Below, one piece after another: positions 48,477-60,952 of a DNA stretch of 64,000 bases. Source of the DNA: Conoideocrella luteorostrata (taxonomy: Eukaryota; Ascomycota; Sordariomycetes; Hypocreales; Clavicipitaceae). Position 1 is the stretch's first letter. Each line of letters begins with the position of its first letter. The stretch covers positions 62,001-126,000 of the forward strand of contig JASWJB010000099.1 of NCBI GenBank assembly GCA_032433595.1. The letters run 5' to 3'. Below the pieces are notes generated by a model, which saw only the letters and a list, made by a program, of their open reading frames with translations, made no database searches and had not been told where the DNA came from. The position numbers were made by a program, and so were the translations under genes.

Positions 48477-49297
48477 ATGTCCAACCCTCTCGACACTGAA
48501 GCTGGCTCCGAGCTATTCAGCTCCTATGAGGCCGAGCTAAAGCTTGTGCAGGCCGACATTCTACAGAAACTGGATCAAATCCCTGAGCTGTCCGGAGAAT
48601 CTCGCAAGAGTGCCGTCTCGCAGGCTGAGCGAGCTTTGGAGGAAGCAGACGAGCTTGTAAGTCTTCTTGCTGGGAGTTGTGGCACCTCCTCAGTCGTTCT
48701 CTGCTGACCCTTTTTTGTTGTTGTAGCTAGATTCCATGCGCTTGGAGAAGCAAAATATACCGAGTTCTTCACGGGCAAAGGTCAACCAGCGATTCCGCAA
48801 CTATGAAGCAGATGTCGACGCACAGCGTCGAAAGCTTGCTAGTCTTGCCTCCGATCGCGCTGTTGCGTTTGGATCTCGATACACCGATGAGCCAGCTGGA
48901 GCTTCCGACGCTCATCTTGACCAACGCCAGCAGCTGCTCTCCGGTACAGATCGTCTGGACAGAAGCACGCAGCGATTAAAAGCAAGCCAGGCACTGGCGT
49001 ATGAAACAGAAACCATCGGAGCTAGCACCCTGACCGACCTTGAGATGCAGCGTGAGAGAATTCAGCACACTACAACTGTGCTGTCGGATAGCGAGGGCTA
49101 CGTTGACAGAAGCGTAAAGACGTTGAGAGGGATGGCTCGCAGGTAATTGGTCATTCTCTGGCTGATACTATAATCACGATGAGTATTGTGCTAACCCCGG
49201 TCAATTCAGGATGGCTACGAATCGTCTGATTACTATTTCTATTATTACCGTCCTAGTGCTTTTGATCGTAGCGGTCATCATCAGCAAGTTCAGGTGA
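48477..49297 (+). CDS. VTI1: Vti1, Qb-SNARE
   Basis: Exons 48477-48656, 48727-49142 and 49210-49297 give 227 residues; introns are 70 and 67 nt. The N-terminal Habc-like helices include SELFSSYEAELKLVQADI and ESRKSAVSQAERALEEADEL. The SNARE helix lies near 130-195 with ETIGASTLTDLEMQRERI. A tail anchor fills about 205-227 (LITISIITVLVLLIVAVIIS) and ends in KFR. Yeast Vti1 has 217 residues, so the length fits. It mediates Golgi, endosome and vacuole fusion as the Qb partner in several SNARE complexes. The second donor overlaps a stop codon (AG-GTAATT), so an unspliced message would lose the membrane anchor. Confidence 0.95.
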
Positions 49298-50142
49298 TAT
49301 CGGGTTTTGACATCTGGAGTTTCGGTGTTGTATGTGGCGATTTTTCTTTCTTTCTTTCTTTCTTTCTTTCATGTTATTTTGGAAGTCTTAGTTAATGGGA
49401 TTGCGGCTGCCCGGCTCAAAGACACCATTAAATTTTAGCAGGGTATGAACTAGACATCAGTGGTCCGAGACCAAGACACAATCAAGCTGATGAAGAGCAG
49501 CAGGCCGTTGTCTGTAATCGGTGTTGGATCATAATTGGTTCAGAACTTTGTCCTAGGATATGACTCGATGTTGAATGCCGCTGAATGTGTACAAATACAT
49601 ATATATTTGCCTGCTGTATATCTCCACCTCCCGGAATTTATGTTGGTGGAGGCCGATTGGCGGTTAGGGCTTGCCATTCGCCTATAAGCTACAATACCAT
49701 TTTCAGAGAAACAAGTAGGGGGGAAATGTCGTGAAGGTAAGGAAAAGGTAGCTTTAAGCATCGACTGGATACACCATACGGACTGTTCCCGTACTCCCGC
49801 TACTCTGCGCTCCGAAGCTGCTGTAGGAGCGAAAGGCAGCGCCAGCCCCGTCTAGCCCGGTGGGGCCACACGCGAAAAAACCCCGTTGTACAGCCGACTG
49901 TTGGCGGTGGAGAGGAGCTCCAACCTCTTCACGGGCTCAGTTACGACGCAAATCTTTCCCTTTACAAACTCATTGTTTTCTACTCATCGCACATATCTGC
50001 GCCACGACGGTACGCGCCTATCTTACCGGGCTCACACTTTCTTTTCGTTTTCTCTCCCCCGTTGCACTATTCTTCTTGTCTTTGTGACTGCGGGTCGCAT
50101 TCTTCTCGCTCGCTACGTGCTCAACGTGGCCTTTCCGCTGCC
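49298..50142. other. Vti1 3' flank and Scd6 promoter
   Basis: Both flanking genes are on the plus strand. A (TTTC)7 repeat lies 45 bp after the Vti1 stop. Upstream of the Scd6 start, a pyrimidine-rich stretch (about 49975-50145) looks like a fungal leader. No gene is seen. Confidence 0.55.
49343..49370. repeat. (TTTC)7 microsatellite
   Basis: Seven perfect TTTC units in the presumed 3' untranslated region of the Vti1 gene. Confidence 0.95.
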
Positions 50143-52032
50143 ATGTCTGAATTTCTTGGGTATGTGGACATCGTCCGTTTGCAAATCGTCTCATCTGACC
50201 GTATATAAATAGTTCACGCATCTCGCTCATATCCAAGAGCGATATTCGGTATGTGCCTTAGCTTTTGCCCGACCCAATTGCGCTAGCTAACTCGCGATGT
50301 AGTTATATTGGAACTCTTCACGAGATCAATTCGGACGAGTCAACGGTATCCCTTGAAAATGTCCGGTCATTCGGTACAGAGGGGAGACGAGGTAGACCTG
50401 AAGAGGAGGTTCCCCCTTCTGACCAAGTATACGAGTATATTGTGTTCCGTGGTAGTGACGTGAAGGATCTACGAATTGAAGAGCATCCTGGTATCAAGGA
50501 GACGAAGGCCCCTGCTATGCCCGATGACCCTGCTATCGTTGGAGTAAGTGACTGATCTGCTTCTTGATTCTGTTTGTCTCTTTTCAATATCCCTCCATAA
50601 TGATGAAATATTGCGGATGTAAACCTATTGTCATTGTCGGAAAGCGCAAAAACAATGTCGAAATTTCCGTTGCCTTCCTTCTGATCATGGAAATTTTTAT
50701 TTCACTGCCTTTGCCAGAATACATTTTATAACAAGCACATAAACTAACCAATGGAAGAAGACTCGAACTCGGGGTGCACCGCCGTCACAAAACCAAAACC
50801 TGCCGCCACCAGGTACATCTGGATTTCAGCCCCAATACCCACCCCAAAACAACTTCTATGGCGGACCACCACCTCCAGGTTCTTGGGGTCGTGGCGGTGG
50901 ACCGGGCCAAATGTCCGGTCCTGGTTTCGCTGGAGTACCGTACCCCCCCCCTCCTGGATGGTTTCCTCCTGGTCAAGGATTCCCACCGGGTGCACCTGCT
51001 CCGTGGACTAACCACCAATTCCCGCCCGGCCCTGGTGGTCCTCCAGGAACTGATGGGCTTCAACATGGAGGTCCTGCTGATCCTGTCCCGGATGCTAAAT
51101 CGTCCTCTGGTGCGGACGAAGCTAAAACATCACCGTCGGTACCTACAGAACCCAAGTCTCTTGCCCAAGGCGGGCGGCAAGCTGCTGGTGCGCCGAACCT
51201 ACCTGTGGAATCTAAGCCATCGGTGGAAGAGGTGAAAGCCGCTGCTACGAATCTGAACAATGGCCAAGCTCAAACAGCTGGCAAAAACAACCGGAACACC
51301 CGCCCTACGCCGGCGCTACCACTCACTGGACCCAGCGCAAAGCCATTCCAACTTCCCAGTGCTGGTAAGCCGGCCCCCAACAGCGCCAAGGCTTCACCAG
51401 CTGCGGCGCCATCTAGTGTCGAAGACGCTACTAGCGCTGCCAGAGCCGCTGTCGCTGTTGCAATGTCACAGCTGGGTAATGGCGGGTCCACCGCAATGGA
51501 TAATTTGGCAAACAAAGTCAACGAGATGCGAGTAAACGCCCACAGGACAACTCCAAGTGGTCGCGGTCGCGGACGAGGTGGACGACACGGCGGGGCAACC
51601 AAGGTTGAGGTTCCTGACTCGGACTTTGACTTCGCCCAATCTAATGCCAAGTTTAACAAGGAAGAAATCGCCAAGGAAGCCACTGCTGGCGGTGAAACAG
51701 TTGAATCTCCCGGAGAGCCCATCCAAAATGAGGTTGAATCTGAGACAGCTACTGGCGACGGTTATAATAAATCAAGATCATTCTTCGACAATATCTCTAG
51801 CGAGGCTAAGGATAGAGCTGAAAACAGTGGCCAAAAGCCTGGCGGACGCGAGTGGAGGGGCGAAGAGCAGCGCAAAAATATGGAAACGTTTGGTCAAGGT
51901 AGTGTTGACGGCGGTTATCGCAACTATCGCGGCCGCGGCCGAGGTCGAGGAGGCCGAGGTCGTGGAGGATATAACCGAGGCGGACGAGGCGGTAGCCGAC
52001 CCCAATACCAGGCTGCTGCCGCGGACCAGTAA
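50143..52032 (+). CDS. SCD6: Scd6/Lsm14-family translational repressor
   Basis: Exons 50143-50159 (17 nt), 50213-50248 (36 nt), 50303-50543 and 50761-52032 give 521 residues; introns are 53, 54, 54-class and 217 nt. Joined residues MSEFLGSRISLISKSDIRY begin the Lsm14-type Sm domain (1 to about 95), with VSLENVRSFGTEGR typical of the family. A long Pro/Gly/Ala-rich linker follows. The FDF box is at 387-389 (DSDFDFAQSNAKFNKEE), the FFD box at about 439-441 (SRSFFDNIS), and the TFG box at about 474-476 (METFGQG). The C-terminus is an RGG tract. The family binds eIF4G and Dhh1, represses initiation and acts in P-bodies. All signature boxes are intact. The protein is longer than yeast Scd6 (349 residues), mainly in the linker. 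Confidence 0.96.
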
Positions 52033-53093
52033 AGATGACGTGCTGCTGCGCTCATACATCACTGCAAATTCGGCTTTACCTGGCTCGTCATGGGCCTTTC
52101 TGTCTTTTAATTAATCAGCGACAAAGGTATGGACTTGATGAAGCGTCTTATCGTTTAATGCCATGCAACATGGCCCAGATTTTTCGTTTGATGCCTCTTG
52201 CTCCTGTCATTATTTTCTTCTCGCAATTCTGGCCTTTGATGATGTAATAACATATTTGGGATCTTTGGCGCTCTGTGGTTCGAGCGACTAGTTGGGGGGC
52301 TTGATGCTGACGTCTCCAATACAACTGGAGATGAATATGGAAAGCAATGATTGTGTTGACCCTTGAGGTCGAATAAGCACTGGAGTTTGGATTATGCAGA
52401 GGATGCAGACAAGTTTAACGTGAGAAATGACATATTAGCGTGGTTGGAACGCACGTTATTCTGGGGTTTTTGATCATGGTCGCAAAAGCAGGATCATTAT
52501 CGGCTTACTGAGGTAATCAGAATAGAGTCGTGAATGGACAAAGAATGTATGGCTCATGACCTAAACAGAGGGTGAGGGCTTGGTGCATTGCTCGATTATG
52601 GGTTCATTCCCGCCTGGACTGACGCCTTGAATCATATGCTTGCAAAAATACATTCCATCAAATCCTACTTCTTTGTGCGACGGACGATTAGCAGCGTGAT
52701 TGCCTATGTATGATTTGTACAATCCACCTTCTCTTTCATATAAGAAGCGTTAATGCATATGCCGTGAATTGCGTTTCATGACTCCAACAAGATGTATTGA
52801 GTTGACTCCTCGGTAGTTATTGTCGTGCTGTGGAAGCATACTGTACGGGGTACTCTGTGCGTGGTTAAAAATGAGTGACCCCACTAGACGTCATGCAGCT
52901 CGGCGTGACAAAACCTTGGCCCCGCGACGCCACGCAGCAACTTTGCTCAAACTGGCACAACGAGGCGGGTGGTTAAGCTGGCATGATTTTTCAAATATAG
53001 TCTTCTCTTGACAGACTGTTCTGGCGATTTGAGACTTCATTTCCGTCGGAACAATCTTACCCTGCCCTGTTTAGAAGGCAGTATCCAAAAACC
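52033..53093. other. Scd6 3' flank and Tcf25/Rqc1 promoter
   Basis: There is 1.06 kb between tandem plus-strand genes. No frame longer than about 65 codons looks coding, and no motif cluster is seen. Confidence 0.55.
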
Positions 53094-55386
53094 ATGTCGA
53101 GTAGACAACTACGCAAACTCCAGCAACAAAGGGAGCTAGAGAAAGCCCAAGAAGCAAACATACAGGAAGCGAATGACAGCGATGATTCCGAGAAACCCGT
53201 TCAGCCAGCTACGAAGCCTAGGCCGAGCGTGTTTGCGGTACTAGGAGGCGGTGACGATGATAAGGACGAAGATGAAGAGGAAGACGGTGGAAATGCGGAT
53301 ACACCTCTGACGCAGGACGCAGGACCAAGCTTTGCCGAGCCAGCATCGAGCGGTCTTAAGAGTAAAAAGAAGAGGAAGAAGCAGAAGAAGACCAAGAAGA
53401 CCAAGAGTGCTGTCAGCCAGGAAGTTGGAACGGAGGCTGAGGATGAAGTCGAGGACGAAATAGACAAAGCTATCAAGGAGCTCAAACTTGCATCGAACTC
53501 TGCACAATATGACCATTCATCATCAGAAGAGAAACAAAACAGCACATCAATTCACAGAAGACGAATGAACGAGATTCTTTCGATCAATACATACCATCTC
53601 CGAGCTATCAATGAGATGCGAAATCTGTTTGGGCGAGAAATTATTGAGTCAGCAAACGTGGAGGAGCAACAGGAGCAGGGCAGCAGACGCCGGCAGAGAA
53701 TGCAGCAGCAAGTTGACCTGGAAACCTTTTTGAGAGAGCCACCAAACGCAAAGAAATTGCCGGAAGTATCGCTTCGGCGAAATGTATTTATTCAAGGCAG
53801 AGATCACTGGCCGTGTCAATCGGCTGGTGGTCTCACAATGAAGGAAGAGGGAAATTCCGCAGATGGGATAGCAACAGAGTATGCATATTTGCATGGCAAG
53901 GATTATGATGCTATACAGGCCTTCTTCTTTGCCTGTGTGCAAATCGGGGACCCCATGCGAATGGTGCATTTGCTGAAGCGCGCTCGTGAGTATTGTGTCC
54001 TCGTTTGTTTCTAATCACAAAAGGTTTATGTAATAGCTGCTTCATTACGGAAAAGCTAATGTGGGATATCACAACACAGCCTATCATGTGTCTACATTAC
54101 TTCAAGTAAGCAGTGTTGCAAAGCAAGACCAAAATATGGCTTTGGCCGCGGAACTTTGTGAGAGAGCACTGTTCGCCTTTGGGAGAGTTACGACATCCGC
54201 ATTTCGACAAGACATTGAGCACGGGCGTGCTCGATTCGATTTTCGGAGGCCAGAAAACCGCCAGTTTTGGCTCGCCGGATACCATTACCTACGAAGCTTG
54301 GTCCGAAAGGGAACCTATCGGACGGCACTTGAATGGGCCAAGCTTCTATACGCACTTGACCCCAGTGATCCTTACGCAATGAGACACTATATCCACTTCC
54401 TGGCTGTTCGAGCCTACGAGTCTAAGTGGCTGATTGACTTTATAGAGCAGATGGAGAAGCTTGGCGACCACCCTGACATTACCTACCTGAGACAAAGCTT
54501 GGCCTTGGCTAAACTTCAAACCAACGACGCCGAAGGTGCCCGGGCGGTGCTCAAAGCCGGCATACAGGCCGTTCCTTGGCTGTACTGCGCCTTGTTCCAA
54601 GAATTGAACCTGGATGCTCCGGCATCAATCTGGGGAGTGAACCCGACCACAGATACAAGAACATTTTGGGTCAAACTATACATATACCAGGCCAAGGATC
54701 TCTGGAATAATGCACAAGCCACAAACCTGTTGCAAGAGGTGGCCAAGAGCCAAGCCAAGGCTGACGTGGCGTCTCTGCCCTCAGATGATGAGGCAGTTGA
54801 TCTTGGATCCGCCAGATTGGCCTACCTTGAAGGCCATACATCCTTGCTTGCCGTGGCGCCTCGAAATCTGCTAGATAGCCAGCCTAACTACGAATTTGAT
54901 CCCTTACCGCCACCGGAGTGGGACAACATATTTACCAGCGGGGGAACACGGTTGCCATTTTTGAACCACCTGCCGGAATCGCAGGGTGGGACGGAAACAG
55001 ATCACTTGTTGGCTCAATTAAATCATCTAATTGCCCGGCAGAACGCGGGTGATCGATTGTTAGTTGGTGGCAGAGGAGAAGCACCAGCAGGGGCAGGAGT
55101 AGGAGCAGGAGGAATGTTCGGGATGAACAACGTTGGTGGCGATGACGACGATGTTGAGGATGAAGAGGTGAGAGCTTTGAGAATGGCAGATGATGAAGAA
55201 TTGCAGCGAGATATCGAGGCTCGCATGAATCTGGGTAATCAGCCGGGATTTTTGGGGAACCTGATGCGGATGCTAGGTGTAGGAAGAAGGCAAGTTGACG
55301 AGACCAATGAAGTGGATGAGGATGAGGGTGAGGGTGATTGGGATGGACCGCCTGGTGCATGGCCCCAAGGAGATGCTCCTAGGTAA
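53094..55386 (+). CDS. RQC1: Tcf25/Rqc1 family, ribosome quality control subunit
   Basis: Exons 53094-53985 and 54080-55386 give 732 residues; the 94-nt intron has a GTGAGT donor. Yeast Rqc1 has 723 residues. The N-terminus has RQLRKLQQQRELEKAQE, the conserved PRPSVFAVLGGGDD at about 42-55, an acidic run, and a Lys-rich tract (KKKRKKQKKTKKTK) at about 91-104. The Tcf25 domain includes NTYHLRAINEMRNLFG, FIQGRDHWP, and helical repeats such as PYHVSTLLQ and DPSDPYAMRHYIHFLAVRAY. Rqc1 works with Ltn1 and Cdc48 on stalled 60S subunits to help extract the nascent chain. The final codons read CCT AGG TAA, and AG-GTAAGT there is a perfect donor. A further intron and a slightly different C-terminus are therefore possible. 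Confidence 0.92.
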
Positions 55387-58300
55387 GTAGATAAAACTAT
55401 CATAACATAAGTCCTGGACAGGCTCATATACAAACAGACCGTATGTAGTTAGTTATAGACATACCTTGAGCACTGGCTATATCTAACAGAGGCTAGAATC
55501 CTGGCGGCCGCTTCTTTCGCGTGATTGATGTCCCATCATCCCATACGTTTGATCGGTGCATAATTAACTATACTCCATACCATAGCGGAGGACTGCGTAT
55601 CCTAGCAAAGATGCTGCATAACATAACATAACTATGAAGAAGGCTTCCGTAATCAATAACACCATAACCACAGATTAACCCCACCCCATCTACAACAGCA
55701 GGGAACCAAACAAGGATTTATTTTCTTTTTCCTTTTCCCTTTTTTTTTGGGGAAGGGCGGAGGGGATTAAAAAATGGAGTAGCGTCGTATCAAGTACTTG
55801 CATCGTGGCATTGTCGTTGCAGAGCCTGGATTCGGTGCCTCAGGCCCCTGCCTACCTAGCTAGTAACCTACCTGCTTGGTTTAGGGCGCAACACGGTGAC
55901 ACATGCTGCTGCAAAAATGCACGTACGGCAACTTCATAGTTACTGTGCTGTATACTGTACGCTGAGGGAAAGCCAGAGGGCATGCAACCCAATTCGTTTC
56001 TTTCTGCGCAATTTGACTAGCTACGGAGTGTGCTCGATGCTATAAAACTGGTGATGTAGTTAGGAGCCGACTACTTGGGCACACCGTCGTCTAGATATTT
56101 ATGTACAAACAAGTTCCATACTGGAAGAATTCACAGTACTCCGATTGCAGGAGAAAGAGAAGCCTCGGAGTGACCTCCGAGGCCGCCCCCATCGCCCCGC
56201 TGCCCTGGTGTCATATTATTGGCAAAATCACACAATGGGCGGCATCATGACTGGAGCTTGGGCCACACGCTGGTCAGTCAGTCAGCCAGCCTTGGATACG
56301 ACGACAACCCCATTCGACCTTTTCGGTAAAAGCAGTGGCGGAGGGGTCAAGGATCAAGGAGTCTGAACGCACATTTTCGAGGAAAATTTAGTGCGGTCTG
56401 TGCCAATAAGTTGGAGTACGGAGCACTCGCTGGTTATGAGGGACGGGCAGGATGTTGGTCGAATTCCACGAAAATCGCCGTCTGTCTCCGCCGCCGGCGA
56501 AGAAAACACCCCAATGTGTGATAAACATAGTGTACTAGCTACCTAGCAGAACGATAATTGGATCATAATCACTGCTTTCGCATGGTACTTGATAATGTTG
56601 GTACTTCAAGCAGGCCAAGGCTTTGCACAGTCTGGTTGGTGGCTAGATTATTGAGCAGCAACCCAACACGAGTGATAACATACATTCGTTCCGAGACAAT
56701 GTGGGCCGGGCAGACACGTCCTTCGATGAAGTGCCGAGTTTATCAATGAGGGGTTAATGAACTGACAGCTTTCATGGCTCGGGGGTTTGGGCCAGTACCT
56801 AGTGACACTGTAATGGAAAGCATCATGGAATGGGAGAAAGAAACAAAGAATAAACTTTCAACGACAAATAGCACGAACGAAGAATAAAGAAACAATTTTA
56901 CAGCACAATAAGTTTTCGATCTCATGTTTGAGGCCCGAAGCGTACTCTCAAGCACGTCATTGAGAGGCGTCATTAAAATTACCTGTTTGTGTGTGTGCAT
57001 ATCGCACGACAATGCCCTATCGTTTCCCGAGATAAGTAGAGCACTGTCACGTACTCCTTAACCCCGTAACCCCGTAGAGTCTGCGTTCGATCGGAATCGC
57101 ACAGTATAAAAAGAGTTGACGTGCAGCATGCGCACTCTGACACTGAAATGACGGGTGGAGGGTCGGGGCAGTGTCGGGTGAAAAGAACAGGCGGCATGAA
57201 GATCGGCATGGCCTATGAACAGGGACCCTGTGGTTTTGATCTAGCACATGCACAGAACAAATCGACTTGGATGGGCCAATGGTGGGACGGAAAAAAAATG
57301 ACGTTCGATTGTCATGCAAGCATACATGCATGTTGGTTGTTGGCTACTGGCCGTTGATCGTTGGCCGTTGGTCGTAATCTTGTTCGAACCAACATGCATA
57401 TCAACCCAACCTCGGGAGGACAAGCTACTTGGGCTTTTACGGCCGAGTCGGACATGTAGCAAGGCAGGCGAAAGGCAGGCGAGGGACAAGCGGGGACACC
57501 AACGCGCCCGGCAAATGCGTGAGTTTTTTGTATGGTTTGGATTGGTGACTTATGTGTGTTTTGTGAACTTGCTTCCTCATTGTTGACACATAACTGGTCG
57601 CCGTACGATTTTGATTTGAATTCCTCACGTTTGGGTCCTGCGTGCTTTGCATGTACAATAGGGAGTCTACTGCGAAGCAGAGTTTTGTCTGACTCTCCGA
57701 TGGTAGTAAGGGCGGTCTTGTGCGAGAGAGCAGGTCTCGAGCACTTGCAATGTACGCCCGATTTCTGAGGGCCGAAGAGCAACGTAGAAACAAAGTCGAC
57801 CGACGCACGACAGGAAACCTTCCATCCGCGCCACTTCAGATCTTGGTTGCCCAGCTGGCTTGCCTTTATGCGGATCAAATGGATGACCTGGTGACTCTTC
57901 CAGTCGCTGACATAACGCTGTCATCACCAACAACATTGATGAATGGGACAGCTCGAGGCATGCTAGCAACTGTGGCTGAAAGCTGCATTTTACAGCGTGA
58001 TACTTAGTCCCTTGGCCGCAGCAAGGACGCTGTAGATGCCACACGACGGCTGCGCTGTGTCCACATGTCGTACGTTGTCACGACGTTGCCGGCGGTCACG
58101 AGATTCCCGGGAATTCTAGGCGCGGAGTATTGTTGTCCGTAAACGCTTGAGTGCAATACGAACCTAGAACCGCACAGAATACCGATACCGAGGCTGGTTT
58201 ATTGGCGACGCTGCTGGATTCCGCTCTAATAGATGCCATGTTTCATCCAATCCCTTTATGAATACTGCTTTCGTTTGGCTGGAGGACTAAGGACATGCTA

Positions 58301-60747
58301 TCCAACATATAACTGAGGGCCCGATTGATATCTTTGCAAAGTGTCACATCGACCCGACCACGATGAGAGCTGCGATTTGCTCTAGGCAGCGTGTGCTCAT
58401 CCGCAGTCACAAAATTCCAATACATTTACTTGCGTAAGCGACTGTCTCAGTCACAACTGGCTTGCCGAAATCATCTCACCGATACAGAAGCTCCCGCCGT
58501 CCATGCTTTTACCCACCTCTGCCACTGCCTTTGCCACGGCCTTTGCAATATATTGGAATACTCTACTCCGTTTGAGCGACGTTGATAAGTGGCAAGACGG
58601 CAACATCCATGCCAATGAAATGGGGGCCGGCGCTTGCAGCCGCTCCTTATTTGGTGTTGTTTGTCAAGCTTAAGCAAAATGGTGCCCAGCATTTTGTTTT
58701 GTTTCAGTCAACCGGCCTCGGTTTACTCTCATGCCTCGAATTCGGAGTAGATAGAGTGACTTTCCGCCCGCACAAGACGGGACAGCACCAACTAGCAGAC
58801 ACGCGCAGGAGCTGAGGAATGTTTGTTTGCTGATCACTGATCCGCGGTATGCATACAGAGTGCTCTACAGTTATTGGCAGATGGCGTATTGTGCGCCGAT
58901 ACTTTGTCTTTTGTATGAAGTGCTCGAATATCAACACCTCGGTTCCCAGGATAACGTTCCACGTTGGCAGACTGTCTTCTTTAAATGAATTGGCTGCGAT
59001 TTTCAATCCATGGGGTCGACCGCATCGGGCCAGCCAAAAATGTTCACCCCCTCTGTGGAAGCTAGACGCTAGCTGCTATCTTTGAACCAACCTCATTGGA
59101 AAGCACCTGCAGTAGGTAAGACAAGACGACCAAAAAGATGGTTCTTGGCTAGAGCAAAACCCAACCGTTGGCCCACGCACGGTACGCTTGTGCACATTCT
59201 CCCCTGGGGCCATGCGGCGGCGGGGTCGGTAGGTTGGTAGGTAGTTAATATTGGTTGAGTGCCCCGAAATCATGACGAGTCGATAGCTCGACAGTGTTGA
59301 CTGTCGACCTCACTGCAGGTGGCACCGCAACCATAAGGGGAGCGGTAAGACATTGGCGGCTTCATCACGTCCACAATGTTCAACTTCAAATACAATACCA
59401 TCACTACCCCAAATCTGCTGAGCACCCCAGAGTTCAGGAGTCGATGCATTGCCTGTTTTTCTCCTTGTCGTGTCCTCATGGTACTTTTGCTGGTTTCATA
59501 AGCATAGTGGGCACTGGCAGTCCAACTGTGTCCAACCCATGGCACTTGTGAGCTTGATGCTTGACTCCAAAGCAGAAGCGCAACGTGGTGTTCCATTGGT
59601 TACTCCAAGGCGGTGGTGCCGGGTCCACCTATGCCACACCAATGATGGAGTATTCCATCCACTCAGGTCGACACTAGTTGCTTAAGTGTCTATTCCATCT
59701 TTCGGTCTAGTGGCATTCTGCATGCAACTCCAAGCAGGGGTGAACCCCAGGCCGATTCGGCCGAGGCGCTGGCGTCTTCGCCGACCGTTTCTTGCTCCGG
59801 ACTAACTAACTATGGGCGTTCTGTCTGGCCAGGTCAAGATTATTGCAGAGGAAACCAGTGCCCTAGAAGCGAGAGCCGAGCAATTGATATGTCATGAGCG
59901 CGGAATGAGCTGTTAGAGTGTGAATGCGCCATTTGTTAGGGCTGGTCACCACCATAGGAAGCGAGCGAAATACATTTAGAACCAAATTGTTTGTAGCAAA
60001 ATAGAGGCTTGAGGCACAGATAGTGCTTGTTCCATCAGCGAGCCAGCTCCGTTCCCAATGGTACTTGGGGGTGTTGGGAAGCACCAGTTGGAGCTTCCTT
60101 GTCTTGGCACGGCACGCATCAAGCAGCCAGGAACTTACGGCGGTGCATGCCGGCTAACACTTCGCATACGATGTCAACTCAAGAAGCATTATGTCGTCTG
60201 AAATGTCTTCATATCTACTCCGATTGAAGGACGATATCCTGGGTATCAAGTGTCAGCTACGCCTACCTAACACTAACTGCTCGTCTGCAGCCGAAGGAAT
60301 GGGCTTTGGTCGAAACTTCCTCTCTTCTAAAGCTCTCATTGCCTCGTAGTTACTTTCGGCAAGCGGGTGTTTCTGAATAGATGAGAAACATCCGAGAGGT
60401 GAAAGCTACCTCGGCCACGCATAAGAATTAATTAGCCAACAGCATTGTCTCCATTTTCTCGGCCGTTCATAGTCAGCTGCCCCCGCCGCCCGCTGAGACT
60501 ACTCGGCGCAAGGCAGGATTGCGCCGCGGTGGATTTGGTACGACAAATTGGTGAGCTGGGCATTGGGGCTGGAGAGACTCGCAGAAGTTGAAGAGGAGAT
60601 CGAGGCATAACCTAATTGACCTAATGGCCCCAGCCGGGGCAGAACAAGTAGGTTGTGCAGGTCGTGTGCAGAGGAAGCTGGGAGCGGGACCCACGAGTGA
60701 AAAAGGGAAAACAATCACTCTGTCCGATTTGGAGTCTGTTACCCCGT

Positions 60748-60762
60748 GCTCCGTACTCCGTA
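60748..60762. repeat. Overlapping CTCCGTACTCCGTA elements
   Basis: Two overlapping copies of the dispersed CTCCGTA core, GCTCCGTACTCCGTA, lie about 1.1 kb upstream of the Zn2Cys6 gene. Confidence 0.85.
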
Positions 60763-60923
60763 TGCATCACACAGTACGGACCGGAATGAGGAAGGCACGA
60801 CTCGTCTAGTGCTAAGCAGCAGGCAAGGACCAGACAGAGGGATGGGAGGAAGCCACAGCCAGCAAAAGCCCCAGTTGCTCACTCCGTACGCTGGAGCAGG
60901 TCGACACTTTCAATTCCCGGCAA

Positions 60924-60952
60924 CCTGAACCTGCAACCTGCAACCTGCAGCA
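60924..60952. repeat. CAACCTG tandem repeat
   Basis: Four imperfect CAACCTG/GAACCTG units lie in a row, non-coding. Confidence 0.75.

Noticed and set aside
57312..57878. Minus-strand frame of 188 codons
   Set aside because: No recognisable domain. The C-terminal part reads through GTTGG/TGGCC low-complexity repeats, and the overlapping frames are equally long.
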